The notes beneath the pieces were generated by a model. The model did not search any database. It saw only the letters and a program-made list of their open reading frames with translations, and was not told the DNA's origin. 64,000 bases of DNA from Acidobacteriota bacterium (lineage in GTDB: Bacteria > Acidobacteriota > Terriglobia > Terriglobales > Acidobacteriaceae): NCBI GenBank assembly GCA_013289875.1, contig JABCZC010000014.1, positions 16,544-80,543 on the forward strand, read 5' to 3'. Position numbers and translations under genes: made by a program. Each line of letters begins with the position of its first letter. Position 1 is the first letter of the stretch. Shown here piece by piece: positions 25,911-34,283 of this stretch.

Positions 25911-25940
25911 GATTCACACCGGAATGCCGCATGTAAACAG
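25901..25940. promoter_or_regulatory. Paired TGTATAC-like sites, 31 bp apart (putative enhancer)
   Basis: TCTATACTC at 25901 and TGTAAACAG at 25932 each match TGTATACAG in six of the first seven positions and are exactly 31 bp apart. This is the spacing seen at 18932/18963 and 41095/41126. They lie about 80-110 bp upstream of a sigma-54 promoter match. Confidence 0.5.
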
Positions 25941-26010
25941 CCGTGCACACCGGCTTCTGCGGGCGACCTCTAATTCCCTGAATTCAGTGTTGGTGCGGCC
26001 AATCGGAGAT

Positions 26011-26025
26011 TGGGCTCGAAATTGC
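26011..26025 (+). promoter_or_regulatory. Candidate sigma-54 promoter of the pilus operon
   Basis: TGGGCTCGAAATTGC, followed by A, matches TGG and TTGCA with GG-N10-GC spacing. The predicted start near 26037 lies about 33 nt before the prepilin peptidase ATG. Confidence 0.6.
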
Positions 26026-26069
26026 ACAACCGTCGATGACTTCCAAATTTGGAAGAAAAGAGTCAGGGT

Positions 26070-26585
26070 ATGCATTCAATTGCCTGGTGGCCGACGCTCA
26101 TCGTTCTCGCGATAGCCACTTTTACGGATCTGCGCAGCCGCCGCATCCCGAACTGGCTGGTTTTTCCTTTTTTGCTGGCGGGAATCGTCGTTTCCGGTTG
26201 GCTGTATGGTTGGCACGGAATATGGCAAAGCTTGTCCGGTCTCGGATTGGGAGCCCTGTTGTTCGGCATTCTTTTTTTCATGGGTGGGATGGGAATGGGC
26301 GATGTAAAGCTGTGTGCGGCCATTGGCGCCTGGATCGGGCCCCGCCAGTTGCTGACGGCAATCGTTCTGACGGGAATCACAGGAGGCATCATGGCCGTAT
26401 GTTGGGCCGCCGCTGGTGGATTTCTTGGGGACTTATTCACGGGCTCCGGCGATCTCGTTTTTGGTTTCAAGGATCGGGGGATGCGGCAGCATCCGGAGTT
26501 AGTGCTCTCCAATCCTAGGACGCGCAAATTGCCTTATGCGCCCGCCATTGCGATCGGGACACTGGTTTCATTCTTTTCCCGTTAA
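26070..26585 (+). CDS. cpaA: Prepilin peptidase (A24 family, TadV/CpaA)
   Basis: 171 residues from ATG 26070; a TTG 21 bp upstream is possible but lacks a better ribosome binding site. About six hydrophobic helices are present. Both catalytic aspartates of type IV prepilin peptidases are visible: ATFTDLRSRRIPNW near the N terminus and GMGMGDVKL in the middle. The N-terminal methyltransferase domain of PilD is absent, as usual for TadV/CpaA. It should cleave the Flp pilins at 41283 and 41636 and the TadE/TadG-like proteins. It is the first gene of the cpaA-cpaE-cpaF-tadB-tadC run and follows a sigma-54 promoter match. Confidence 0.9.
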   Translation: MHSIAWWPTLIVLAIATFTDLRSRRIPNWLVFPFLLAGIVVSGWLYGWHGIWQSLSGLGLGALLFGILFFMGGMGMGDVKLCAAIGAWIGPRQLLTAIVLTGITGGIMAVCWAAAGGFLGDLFTGSGDLVFGFKDRGMRQHPELVLSNPRTRKLPYAPAIAIGTLVSFFSR

Positions 26586-26622
26586 GGATCGGCATTCGGA
26601 CCATGGCTATTTCACTAACGAT

Positions 26623-27879
26623 ATGCGAAACACATCCCAATCCGCCGGAATGTCGCAAGCAGGGAGTCACCAACTCGTGAGCACGACCTCTTCAAAACAT
26701 CCCGGCGCACTTGGCGACGACGTCCTGACGATTGCGCTCATTAGTCCGGAAGCGCACCGCCGCGATGCAGTGGCCAGAGCCATTACTGGCCCACAGGCTC
26801 GGGTGACCCGCGAGTTTTCTTCCTATCCTGATCTGGACGACGTGCCGCGGTTACTGGAAGAAGATTATGACGTCGTCATCATTGACCTGGATAGTAATCC
26901 TGAGCACGCGCTCGACCTGGTAGAGAGCATATGCTCTGGCGGGCCTTCAACCGTGATGGTTTGTTCGGCGAAGGCAGATTCGGAGATGCTGGTCCGCTGT
27001 ATGCGCGCGGGTGCTCGTGAATATCTGGCGCAGCCCTTCGCTCAAAGTACGATTGCCGAAGCGCTTGTTCGGGCCGCGGTCCGCCGTCCCGCCAATCGTC
27101 CCACTAAAAAAGTAGCAGGCAAGCTGTTGCTATTCGTGGGCGCTAAGGGCGGTTCTGGCGTCACAACCATCGCCAGCAATTTTGCCCTGTCTCTTGCCCA
27201 GGAGTCCGGTAAGAATACCGTGCTGATTGATCTCGCTCTTCCTCTTGGTGATGCAGCGCTTGACCTGGGCATAAATACTCAGTATTCGACAGCCAATGCC
27301 CTACATAATTTCGAACGTCTGGATGCGAATTTTCTTTCTACGCTCTTGGCGAAACATAGCTCGGGGTTATACGTCCTCGCAGCTCCAGACCAGTACACGC
27401 CGATCCAGACTTCTGATGAAGCTATCGCCCGCCTCGTCGCCGTCGCCCGGCAGGGCTTTGATTACGTGGTGGTGGATGCCGGATCAAGGCTGGGCATAAC
27501 TGCGAAGTCTCTCTTCGAAGAAGCCGCCATTGTCTACCTCGTAACGCAGGTCAGCATACCCGAATTGCGCAATTCCAATCGCTTGATCACAGAGTTCTTC
27601 AGGGCGAGTAACGCCAATCTGGAAATCGTGCTCAACCGTTTCACGCCTCGTTCGCTGGGGATTGATGAGGAACATGTGACGAAGGCTCTGACCAGGCCAG
27701 CCCAGTGGAAAGTGCCTGGCGACTATGTTGCCGCCCGGCGTGCGCAGAATACTGCCACCCCGCTCGCGCTCGAAGATTCTCCCATTTCACGGGTAGTCAG
27801 GCAGATGGCCAGAACGGCATGCGGTCTGCCCGCAAACACCGATAAGAAGAGCCGGTTCAGCTTATTCGGTAAGGGTTGA
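26623..27879 (+). CDS. cpaE: CpaE/TadZ-like pilus localisation ATPase
   Basis: About 418 residues from ATG 26623; later starts at 26650 or a nearby GTG are possible because no strong ribosome binding site is seen. The N-terminal part is a degenerate receiver (VVIIDLDSNPEHALDL, MRAGAREYLAQPF). The C-terminal part is a MinD/ParA ATPase with deviant Walker A GAKGGSGVTT, VLIDLALPLGDAALDLG and VVVDAGSRLG. In Tad systems it recruits the secretion complex to its site, usually a pole. It lies between cpaA and cpaF in the canonical order. Confidence 0.9.
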   Translation: MRNTSQSAGMSQAGSHQLVSTTSSKHPGALGDDVLTIALISPEAHRRDAVARAITGPQARVTREFSSYPDLDDVPRLLEEDYDVVIIDLDSNPEHALDLVESICSGGPSTVMVCSAKADSEMLVRCMRAGAREYLAQPFAQSTIAEALVRAAVRRPANRPTKKVAGKLLLFVGAKGGSGVTTIASNFALSLAQESGKNTVLIDLALPLGDAALDLGINTQYSTANALHNFERLDANFLSTLLAKHSSGLYVLAAPDQYTPIQTSDEAIARLVAVARQGFDYVVVDAGSRLGITAKSLFEEAAIVYLVTQVSIPELRNSNRLITEFFRASNANLEIVLNRFTPRSLGIDEEHVTKALTRPAQWKVPGDYVAARRAQNTATPLALEDSPISRVVRQMARTACGLPANTDKKSRFSLFGKG

Positions 27880-27906
27880 GGACCGTAACCTCGCGGATGG
27901 TATGAC

Positions 27907-29187
27907 GTGGAACAACTGAGTCTTGAGAAGTTCAAAACGGAAGTGCACCGGACCCTGATCTCGAAGCTGGATCTGGAGAAGCTGTCGCGTGTCGATTCTC
28001 GCCAGGCGCGCCAGGCTGTTGCGGGCGTGATTAAAGAGATCATCAATGATCAGCGGGTGCCGCTGAGCTTTTCTGAACAAGAGAAGATTCAATCCGATCT
28101 GCTCGACGATGTCTTTGGACTCGGCCCTCTGGAACCGTTGCTAGCGGATAATACGATCTCCGACATACTTGTGAATGGCACGAAGAGCGTCTTTATCGAG
28201 CGGGGCGGGCTCCTTTCGAAGGTCGATACGACATTTCGCGACGATCGCCACCTGCTGCAAATTATCGACCGCATCGTATCCCGCGTAGGCCGCAGAGTGG
28301 ATGAATCCTCACCGATGGTTGATGCGCGTCTGCCTGACGGTTCACGCGTCAATGCCATCATCCCGCCGTTGGCGCTCGACGGCCCCTCGATGTCCATTCG
28401 CCGCTTCGGAACTGGTCCACTGGCAGCGAATCAGCTGGTGAAGCTGAAGAGTATTTCAGCGGAGATGATGGAACTATTAACAGCCGCGGTGAAATCACGT
28501 ATCAGCATCCTCATATCTGGCGGCACCGGCGCTGGCAAGACCACGTTTCTGAACATTCTGTCGCAGTACATCCCATCGGGCGAACGCCTAGTGACCATAG
28601 AGGATGCTGCTGAACTGAGGCTGGCGCAGGAAAACATTGTGCGTCTGGAAACCCGGCCGCCCAATGTCGAAGGGCAGGGAGCGGTCCGTCAGCGTCAACT
28701 GCTCATCAACAGCCTCCGTATGCGGCCGGATCGCATCATCATCGGAGAGGTGCGCGGTGAAGAAGCCTTTGACATGCTCCAGGCTATGAACACCGGTCAT
28801 GAAGGCTCAATGACCACGATTCACGCCAACACTCCCCGCGATGCCTTGAGCAGACTGGAGTCGATGGTGGCAATGACGAGTATGGGTTTGCCCGAGCGAA
28901 CCGTTCGCCAGCAGATCGCGTCAGCCATTTCCATCGTTGTTCAGGCCTCCCGTATGAGCGACGGCTCGCGCAAAGTAACCAGCATATCCGAGATATCCGG
29001 CATGGAAGAAAACATCATCAGCATGCAGGAAATCTTCAGCTTCAAGAAAAAAGGGATAGGTCCCGATGGCAAGGTGATTGGCGTATTCGAGCCGTCGCGC
29101 ATCCGGCCCCGTTTCCTCGAACAGCTTCGGACATCGGGAATTTTCCTGCCGGCGAGCATGTTCGAAACAACAATGGAAGTCAACTAA
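27907..29187 (+). CDS. cpaF: CpaF/TadA secretion ATPase
   Basis: 426 residues from a GTG start. This is a complete type II/IV secretion-type ATPase: Walker [14 protein letters not shown], Asp box [10 protein letters not shown], Walker B region [15 protein letters not shown] and His box [12 protein letters not shown]. It powers Tad pilus assembly at the inner membrane and may also support retraction. It is followed after 15 bp by tadB. Confidence 0.96.
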   Translation: MEQLSLEKFKTEVHRTLISKLDLEKLSRVDSRQARQAVAGVIKEIINDQRVPLSFSEQEKIQSDLLDDVFGLGPLEPLLADNTISDILVNGTKSVFIERGGLLSKVDTTFRDDRHLLQIIDRIVSRVGRRVDESSPMVDARLPDGSRVNAIIPPLALDGPSMSIRRFGTGPLAANQLVKLKSISAEMMELLTAAVKSRISILISGGTGAGKTTFLNILSQYIPSGERLVTIEDAAELRLAQENIVRLETRPPNVEGQGAVRQRQLLINSLRMRPDRIIIGEVRGEEAFDMLQAMNTGHEGSMTTIHANTPRDALSRLESMVAMTSMGLPERTVRQQIASAISIVVQASRMSDGSRKVTSISEISGMEENIISMQEIFSFKKKGIGPDGKVIGVFEPSRIRPRFLEQLRTSGIFLPASMFETTMEVN

Positions 29188-29202
29188 AAGTTCGAGGGTT
29201 AT

Positions 29203-30174
29203 ATGTTGCTTGTTGTCGCGCTGGTATTCCTGGGAGTTTTCGGCGTCTTCGTGCTGCTGATACTGGCAGGCAACGTCGGCGGCTCCCAACAGAGCAAACA
29301 AGCACTTGCCGCGCTTCAATCAGCTCTGGCTACTGACAAATCGGAATGGCGAGATCAGATCGTCGATATTCGAAAAAAGGAACTGCTCAGCGCCATCCCC
29401 CTTCTCCATCGCTGGCTGCTGAGGATCGAGCTTGCGCCGCGCCTCCACAGGCTTCTCTATCAGGCCAATCTGAAATGGACTGCCGGGGGCTTGATGCTGA
29501 TGTCGGCCACGTGCTTTGTGATTCCCGCATACCTGCTGTATCGGCGAAGCGGAGTCCTTATCTTTTCTATGTTGATCGGGGTGCTACTGGGCGGCGCGCC
29601 ATTTGCATTCGTTTTATTCAAACGAAGCCAGCGTTTCAAGAAATTCGAACAGAATCTGCCGGAGGCGCTTGATTTGATGGTGAGCGCCCTGCGTGCCGGC
29701 CATAGTCTCATCGCCGGGCTGGGCCTGGTGTCTCGTGAGTGTATCGATCCCATCGGCAGCGAATTTCGTATTTGCTTCGAAGAGCAGAACTACGGACTTG
29801 AACTAAGAACGGCCATGGACAACCTTGTTACCAGGATGCCCCTGCAGGATCTAAAGCTCGTCGCGACGGCCATTCTGATTCAAAAAGAGAGTGGAGGAAA
29901 CCTCGCCGAGGTACTCGACAAGGTCTCTCAATTAATTCGGGAACGGTTTCGCCTGAGGCGTCAGATTCGTGTTCATACCGCCCAGGGACGAATGACCGGG
30001 TGGGTGCTCAGTTTTCTGCCGATCGCTCTGGGGCTTGCGCTATGGCTCGTCAACCCTAAAACGATGAGCCTTCTTTGGACAAATCCTCTCGGCATTAAGC
30101 TCATCTACGCGGCCTCTTCCATGATGATCGTTGGCGGCTTGATCATTCGGAAGATCGTAAACATGGAAGTTTGA
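29203..30174 (+). CDS. tadB: TadB inner-membrane platform protein (T2SF domain)
   Basis: 323 residues. Two N-terminal helices precede a T2SF domain with NLPEALDLMVSALRAGHSL and ESGGNLAEVLDKVSQLIRER, followed by two C-terminal helices. This is the TadB signature. With TadC it forms the membrane platform on which CpaF acts. It is spaced 10 bp from tadC. Confidence 0.95.
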   Translation: MLLVVALVFLGVFGVFVLLILAGNVGGSQQSKQALAALQSALATDKSEWRDQIVDIRKKELLSAIPLLHRWLLRIELAPRLHRLLYQANLKWTAGGLMLMSATCFVIPAYLLYRRSGVLIFSMLIGVLLGGAPFAFVLFKRSQRFKKFEQNLPEALDLMVSALRAGHSLIAGLGLVSRECIDPIGSEFRICFEEQNYGLELRTAMDNLVTRMPLQDLKLVATAILIQKESGGNLAEVLDKVSQLIRERFRLRRQIRVHTAQGRMTGWVLSFLPIALGLALWLVNPKTMSLLWTNPLGIKLIYAASSMMIVGGLIIRKIVNMEV

Positions 30175-30184
30175 AGGTTAGGTT

Positions 30185-31087
30185 ATGGGACTGATTGTCT
30201 TTACCTTTTTCGCCATTTTTCTGTTGATCGCGAGCGTCGGGCTGCTCATGTTCTACAGGGAAGCTATGCTCGCGCGTATCGCCGCGGTCATCAATCCGGG
30301 CGAGAAGCCAAAGAAGACCCTGTTGGGCAGTATTCAGCAGACAGGGGTCTCGCTAGGTGGGATTGTGGAACGCCTCGAAGGCGTTCTCCCCAAAACCCAG
30401 GCAGAAGTCTCCGTCGTGCAGCAGCGCCTTATTCGTGCCGGCTACCGCAGCGACTCGGCGATAAAGATCTTCTATGGTGTGAAAATACTGGTGCCGCTGC
30501 TCTTCTGCCTTCTGGTAGCTGTCGGGCGCAGCAGCAATTTCATCTTCTATATTGCGGCCTTGGGTCTTGGATTTCTCCTCCCCGATTTCTGGCTGGGCAA
30601 ACGGATCACCAAACGCCAGAAACAAATTCGGCTCGGTTTGCCGGACGCGCTCGATATGTTGGTCATCTGTATCGAGGCCGGCCTGGGTGTGGACCAGGCA
30701 ACAGCGCGCACCTGCCAGGAATTGAAGTCAGCTCAACCAGCGCTTACCGATGAATTGAACATCATCGTCCTGGAGCAGCATGCCGGAAGGCCTCGTTCCG
30801 ATGCGTGGAGGAATTTTGCAGAACGTACCGATGTGGACAGTGTCCGAAACCTGGTCACCATACTGGTTCAATCGGAGCAATTTGGAACGAGCGTCGCGAA
30901 AACCTTGCGAGTTCATTCCGACACGATGAGATCTCAGCGCCGTCAGAAAGTAGAAGAGCAGGCAGCCAAGACAACAATCAAGTTGATCTTCCCGCTTGTG
31001 TTTTTCATTTTTCCTTCTCTCTTTCTGGTAACTCTCGGCCCTGCGATCATAATCATCACTCAATCTTTCACGCAACTTAACAAATAA
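30185..31087 (+). CDS. tadC: TadC inner-membrane platform protein (T2SF domain)
   Basis: 300 residues. The T2SF domain reads GLPDALDMLVICIEAGLGVD and continues to EQFGTSVAKTLRVHSDTMR, with RQKVEEQAAKTTIKLIFPLV at the last helix. This is the standard TadC architecture. It is the second platform subunit and the last large gene of the plus-strand run. A 33-codon gene follows after 12 bp. Confidence 0.95.
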   Translation: MGLIVFTFFAIFLLIASVGLLMFYREAMLARIAAVINPGEKPKKTLLGSIQQTGVSLGGIVERLEGVLPKTQAEVSVVQQRLIRAGYRSDSAIKIFYGVKILVPLLFCLLVAVGRSSNFIFYIAALGLGFLLPDFWLGKRITKRQKQIRLGLPDALDMLVICIEAGLGVDQATARTCQELKSAQPALTDELNIIVLEQHAGRPRSDAWRNFAERTDVDSVRNLVTILVQSEQFGTSVAKTLRVHSDTMRSQRRQKVEEQAAKTTIKLIFPLVFFIFPSLFLVTLGPAIIIITQSFTQLNK

Positions 31088-31099
31088 AAGGAAAGGAGA

Positions 31100-31201
31100 A
31101 TGGATATGGGCGATACAACAATTATCCGGGTAGTTGCCGGTGCGCTCTTTGTCGTTGTGCTATTTTTTCTGGTCCAACGGCGTCGCAAAAAGGTTCACTA
31201 A
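31100..31201 (+). CDS. 33-residue single-helix membrane peptide
   Basis: MDMGDTTIIRVVAGALFVVV is followed by LFFLVQRRRKKVH and a stop. A strong Shine-Dalgarno sequence (AAAGGAGA) lies just upstream and the gene follows tadC by 12 bp. The predicted topology is one helix with a strongly basic cytosolic tail. The ribosome binding site, position and amphipathic layout support a real small gene, probably a pilus-platform accessory. I know no characterised function. Confidence 0.65.
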   Translation: MDMGDTTIIRVVAGALFVVVLFFLVQRRRKKVH

Positions 31202-31240
31202 ACTGGGTTTCATGACGGGTAAAACCTCATGTGCACAACG

Positions 31241-31306
31241 CTTCACCCCGGAGCCTTGGCTTCGAGTCTTACTAGCCTCTTAAGTCTGGAACTCCGGGGG
31301 ATGAAG
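31241..31306 (+). promoter_or_regulatory. Long inverted repeat after the tadC operon
   Basis: CTTCACCCCGGAG at 31241-31253 pairs with CTCCGGGGGATGAAG at 31292-31306, with one small mismatch or bulge and a loop of about 38 nt. There is no T-run, so it is not a classic terminator. It may act as an mRNA 3' stabiliser or processing site. Confidence 0.4.
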
Positions 31307-31491
31307 CAAGCTTTGATTTGACCTCATTGTGTTTTAAGTACCTTCTTAGCTAATGACAAAAGGTAAGGCCACTTGCGGCCAGCCGATGTCAGAGAAGGGA
31401 ATGATTTGATCCGATCGATCATTTACGACGGACGACCAGTACATGGAGATTCGCTGGCTCGCCGCTTACTCTCCGAGGGCAGGGATACAAC

Positions 31492-31914
31492 TTGGAAAGA
31501 CGGACATATTGCGTATACAACCACACTCGCGAGTGCTTTCTAGGCTTGCGTATTGCCCCTGCCGATACGACCTTCGCGCGACTCAAAGGATTGATAGGAA
31601 GACTCAGGCTCAGATTTGATGAGGGCATCTGGGTGGTCCCGTCGAGCGGCGTTCATACGTTGGGGGTGCTGTTTCCTGTCGACTTGATTTATCTCGATGA
31701 AGACCTTCGCGTCGTTCACGTCGTCGAACACTTTCCCACATTTCGAATCGCACCATTGAAGACGCAAGCTGCAAGTGTGTTGGAACTGCCCCCTCACACG
31801 ATCTATTCGTCACAAACCCAGCTAGGGGATCAATTGGAAATCTGCAAGCCCGAGGAGATGGAGAATCGATTACGTGGCGGCAGTACAACATGTCTCGCCG
31901 GCGCGATGGAATGA
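31492..31914 (+). CDS. DUF192 family protein
   Basis: 140 residues from a TTG start; no ATG exists in frame back to the stop at 31402, so the exact start is uncertain. The DUF192 pattern is clear: RLKGLIGR, then EGIWVVPSSGVHTLGVLFPV, DLIYLDEDLRVVHV, and a C-terminal VLELPPHT and GDQLEI. There is no signal peptide, whereas many DUF192 proteins are exported. The biochemical role of the family is unknown. A paralogue lies at 36800 fused to a GT87 protein, so DUF192 occurs twice within this pilus locus. Confidence 0.72.
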   Translation: MERRTYCVYNHTRECFLGLRIAPADTTFARLKGLIGRLRLRFDEGIWVVPSSGVHTLGVLFPVDLIYLDEDLRVVHVVEHFPTFRIAPLKTQAASVLELPPHTIYSSQTQLGDQLEICKPEEMENRLRGGSTTCLAGAME

Positions 31915-31939
31915 ACGGTCTTCAAGACAAGGATATGTG

Positions 31940-32377
31940 ATGAAGTTTTTTAGAAGTTGGTTAGATTGGTTATGGACTAGCGACCGCCGGGCGGCCAAAC
32001 GACACACAATGCCTTCATTGGCCGCCTATTATTGGAATGGCGGCAATCCGAAGGCTCACACCGTCCGGGATATCAGTTTGACTGGCTTATTTCTGGTGAC
32101 TGAGGAGCGCTGGTACCCGCGCACTCTGGTTAGGGTAACGCTGCAAAAGACCGATGGCGCGGACGATGACACACAACGTTCGATCACGGTGGAATCGATG
32201 GTAGTTCGGTGGGGCTCAGATGGCGTCGGACTGGAGCTCCTCCCGCCGGACAGCCCCAATTCCAACGGAGATCTCACCTCGAACGGTGCAGATAAGAAAG
32301 CGCTGCAGAGGTTCTTGAAGGAAATCTCGTTGAATAAGGTCGAGGCTATTGTTGAGCGAGTTCTGCTGGTACCCTGA
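31940..32377 (+). CDS. PilZ domain protein (c-di-GMP binding)
   Basis: About 145 residues from ATG 31940, preceded by AAGGA. The c-di-GMP signature is intact: an R-x-x-x-R motif (RAAKR) near residue 18, and DISLTG (DxSxxG) about 27 residues later, followed by a beta-barrel ending with VVRWGSDGVGLELLP. This predicts a small c-di-GMP receptor linking pilus function to second-messenger signalling. It follows the DUF192 gene by 25 bp and is convergent with the TonB-like gene. Confidence 0.85.
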   Translation: MKFFRSWLDWLWTSDRRAAKRHTMPSLAAYYWNGGNPKAHTVRDISLTGLFLVTEERWYPRTLVRVTLQKTDGADDDTQRSITVESMVVRWGSDGVGLELLPPDSPNSNGDLTSNGADKKALQRFLKEISLNKVEAIVERVLLVP

Positions 32378-32393
32378 TTCTCTTGTCGATGCC

Positions 32394-32408
32394 AGTGCGA
32401 TCGGCACT
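32394..32408. terminator. Small hairpin between convergent genes
   Basis: AGTGC-GATCG-GCACT lies between the PilZ stop (32377) and the TonB-like stop (32418). It could act in both directions but has no strong T-run on either side. Confidence 0.3.
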
Positions 32409-32417
32409 TATCCGACG

Positions 32418-33902
32418 TTAATCCGGTTCCTCGGGGATTATCAGCAACACCTCCACCGTTGTGACTTGACCATTTTGCGTGGCTGGTCTGAATTTCCACT
32501 CCTGGAGCGTATTCAGCACGAACTCCTTCTGTGCGAACTCCGACGGAGAGACAACTGCCAGTTGTTCGAAACAGCCCGCAGTATTGACAAAGCCATGGAC
32601 CATAATGGCATCGGCATTTAGTTCGTTGAGCGCGATGTGGGGCACCACGATGTAGAAGGGCCACGGTGCATCGGGACGGACAACGTCTCCGGCTGCGGCC
32701 GCATCTGCAGAGCGCGGCACGGAATATTGGAGAATCCAGTTCCGGGCTAAGCCCGGGTGCACGTAAACGGTATAGGCTAAGCGCCCCCCCCATACTCCAA
32801 GCACCTCAGGATACTGATCCGCTAGAGAGGACCCCACCACCATCACTCCAAATCGACCGTCCTTCGGCAGATTGATGCGATTAACCGAAGAGCTCTCGCT
32901 CAAGCTCGAACCGGAGCTCACACCAGATACCGGTCTCCCCCCCGTGTTCGCGCCCTTCTTCGCGGCGGAGCCGATTTCGGTCGTCGCTTTCTCCTCCTTA
33001 TTAGGAACTTCATTGCCAGGATCTTTGCCGCCCTTATTGCCTGTGCCTTTTCCTGCGCCGGAGCCGGGTTGCTCGCTGGGCGAGTCGCCCCTGCCGGTCT
33101 GTGCGCCGCTCTTTCCGTGTCCCTTTAGAAGGGCTTCGGAGGAAGATGCGGATGCTGTCTCGTTGGCTGGTGGCAGTGCGATGATTCCGTCCAGCAGTTG
33201 AAGATCGGAGATGGACATTACTCTGGCCGGCGTCGGCGTTCCCGCTGGACTCGTTGCCATCTCCGGAACCCGCTGCACAGGTTCGTGTCCGCTTATGACG
33301 AGTGGTGAGGTTGTACCGGGAAGGGGCGCAGGTGTAACGGTGGCAAAAGAGGTTGCCGATATCTTGAGGTCGGCCAGATTTAACTCACGATTGGGTGGAT
33401 CAAGGGAGGGCGGCACATCTGCCGTTGTCGTCTCATGCGGCGGCGGTGGAATGATCTTCTTGATCGGGCTATTCGCCGGGGACCACAATAGCGCAGCTGG
33501 AATCGGGATTTCTTGCGGGAGCACGATATCGGGAGGGAGATCCGGCTGCACGAGCGTTTGGGGGGCGGTGACCAATTGCGCGACTGGCTTGGGGACAGAT
33601 GCAGGAGCGGTTGGCCTGCCCCCCGATTGAGCCGCAGCTGCCGCAGCATGAGGACCAGAATAAATGATGCTACTCCCAGCAGATGATCGTTCCTGCGTCG
33701 CAGTGCTGTGCACCTCCAGAAGGCGTAGCGAATATCTTTCGTTGATCTGGCGGTCATCGATGATGTGCGTTGTATGTTGCAGGGCAACGGACACCATGCC
33801 GATAGCTGTACCGTGAACCAGCATGGAGACTGCGAACGAAGACAGTCCGCTTCCCGATGGCGGCGGAGCCGTAAACAGTGTGATGGTTTGGGAGGACATC
33901 AT
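32418..33902 (-). CDS. TonB-like energy-transducer protein
   Basis: 494 residues. An N-terminal hydrophobic segment (LSSFAVSMLVHGTAIGMVSV) acts as a membrane anchor. A very long Pro/Ala/Ser-rich region and a Gly/Lys/Ser-rich stretch (about 270-350) should span the periplasm. The C-terminal about 70 residues resemble a TonB domain (GFVNTAGCFEQLAVVSPSEF then EWKFRPATQNGQVTTVEVLL). No ExbB or ExbD gene is adjacent. It lies between two halves of the Tad locus and carries its own sigma-54 promoter match, divergent from cpaB. A link between outer-membrane energising and pilus assembly is inference. Confidence 0.75.
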   Translation of the reverse strand: MMSSQTITLFTAPPPSGSGLSSFAVSMLVHGTAIGMVSVALQHTTHIIDDRQINERYSLRLLEVHSTATQERSSAGSSIIYSGPHAAAAAAQSGGRPTAPASVPKPVAQLVTAPQTLVQPDLPPDIVLPQEIPIPAALLWSPANSPIKKIIPPPPHETTTADVPPSLDPPNRELNLADLKISATSFATVTPAPLPGTTSPLVISGHEPVQRVPEMATSPAGTPTPARVMSISDLQLLDGIIALPPANETASASSSEALLKGHGKSGAQTGRGDSPSEQPGSGAGKGTGNKGGKDPGNEVPNKEEKATTEIGSAAKKGANTGGRPVSGVSSGSSLSESSSVNRINLPKDGRFGVMVVGSSLADQYPEVLGVWGGRLAYTVYVHPGLARNWILQYSVPRSADAAAAGDVVRPDAPWPFYIVVPHIALNELNADAIMVHGFVNTAGCFEQLAVVSPSEFAQKEFVLNTLQEWKFRPATQNGQVTTVEVLLIIPEEPD

Positions 33903-34039
33903 GATCGGATGAACTCCTCTCAGTTCCAGGAGCGCTTTGTGACCTCTTCAGCACTTGCGGTGTCGTTCTGAATGAAACACAAGCAGCCTGTCAAGGCGAT
34001 CGAGCCGACCCTCCTGGAAGAGACTCTCCACGACTGTAG

Positions 34040-34054
34040 GCAATTTCCCCGCCA
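34040..34054 (-). promoter_or_regulatory. Candidate sigma-54 promoter for the TonB-like gene
   Basis: The minus strand reads TGGCGGGGAAATTGC, which matches TGGC and TTGC with GG-N10-GC spacing. A start near 34028 gives a leader of about 125 nt. Confidence 0.5.
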
Positions 34055-34106
34055 AACGACCCTGTCGTAACTTGCAGCCAGAATTAGGCCCAGCTTATGT
34101 AAGCGT

Positions 34107-34144
34107 GTCTACGCGGCTACACAGGGACAGCGGTTGGTAAACAC
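34107..34144. promoter_or_regulatory. Degenerate TGTATAC-like pair between divergent sigma-54 promoters
   Basis: TGTCTACG at 34107 and GGTAAACA at 34137 resemble the enhancer half-sites (six of seven and five of seven positions), but are 30 bp apart instead of 31. The position midway between promoters at 34040 (minus) and 34216 (plus) repeats the layout of the 18.9-kb region. Confidence 0.35.
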
Positions 34145-34215
34145 ACGTTCACACTTGCCCTGCGGTTCTGCTTCTAAAGTCCTGATTCAGTGGCAAAAAG
34201 CACTCTTCGCGTCTT

Positions 34216-34230
34216 TGGTACCTGAGTTGC
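34216..34230 (+). promoter_or_regulatory. Candidate sigma-54 promoter for cpaB-cpaC
   Basis: TGGTACCTGAGTTGC matches TGG-AC and TTGC with GG-N10-GC spacing. The predicted start near 34242 lies about 42 nt before cpaB. Confidence 0.6.
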
Positions 34231-34283
34231 CAGTTATGGGGAAGGCGTAACTGGCTGTATAGCCAGCTCGAATAGGTTCCCGA

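Noticed and set aside
31406..31543. 45-codon frame from TTG with GAGAAGGGA upstream, overlapping the DUF192 start.
   Set aside because: No homology seen and it is out of frame with the clear DUF192 motifs; kept as unlikely.
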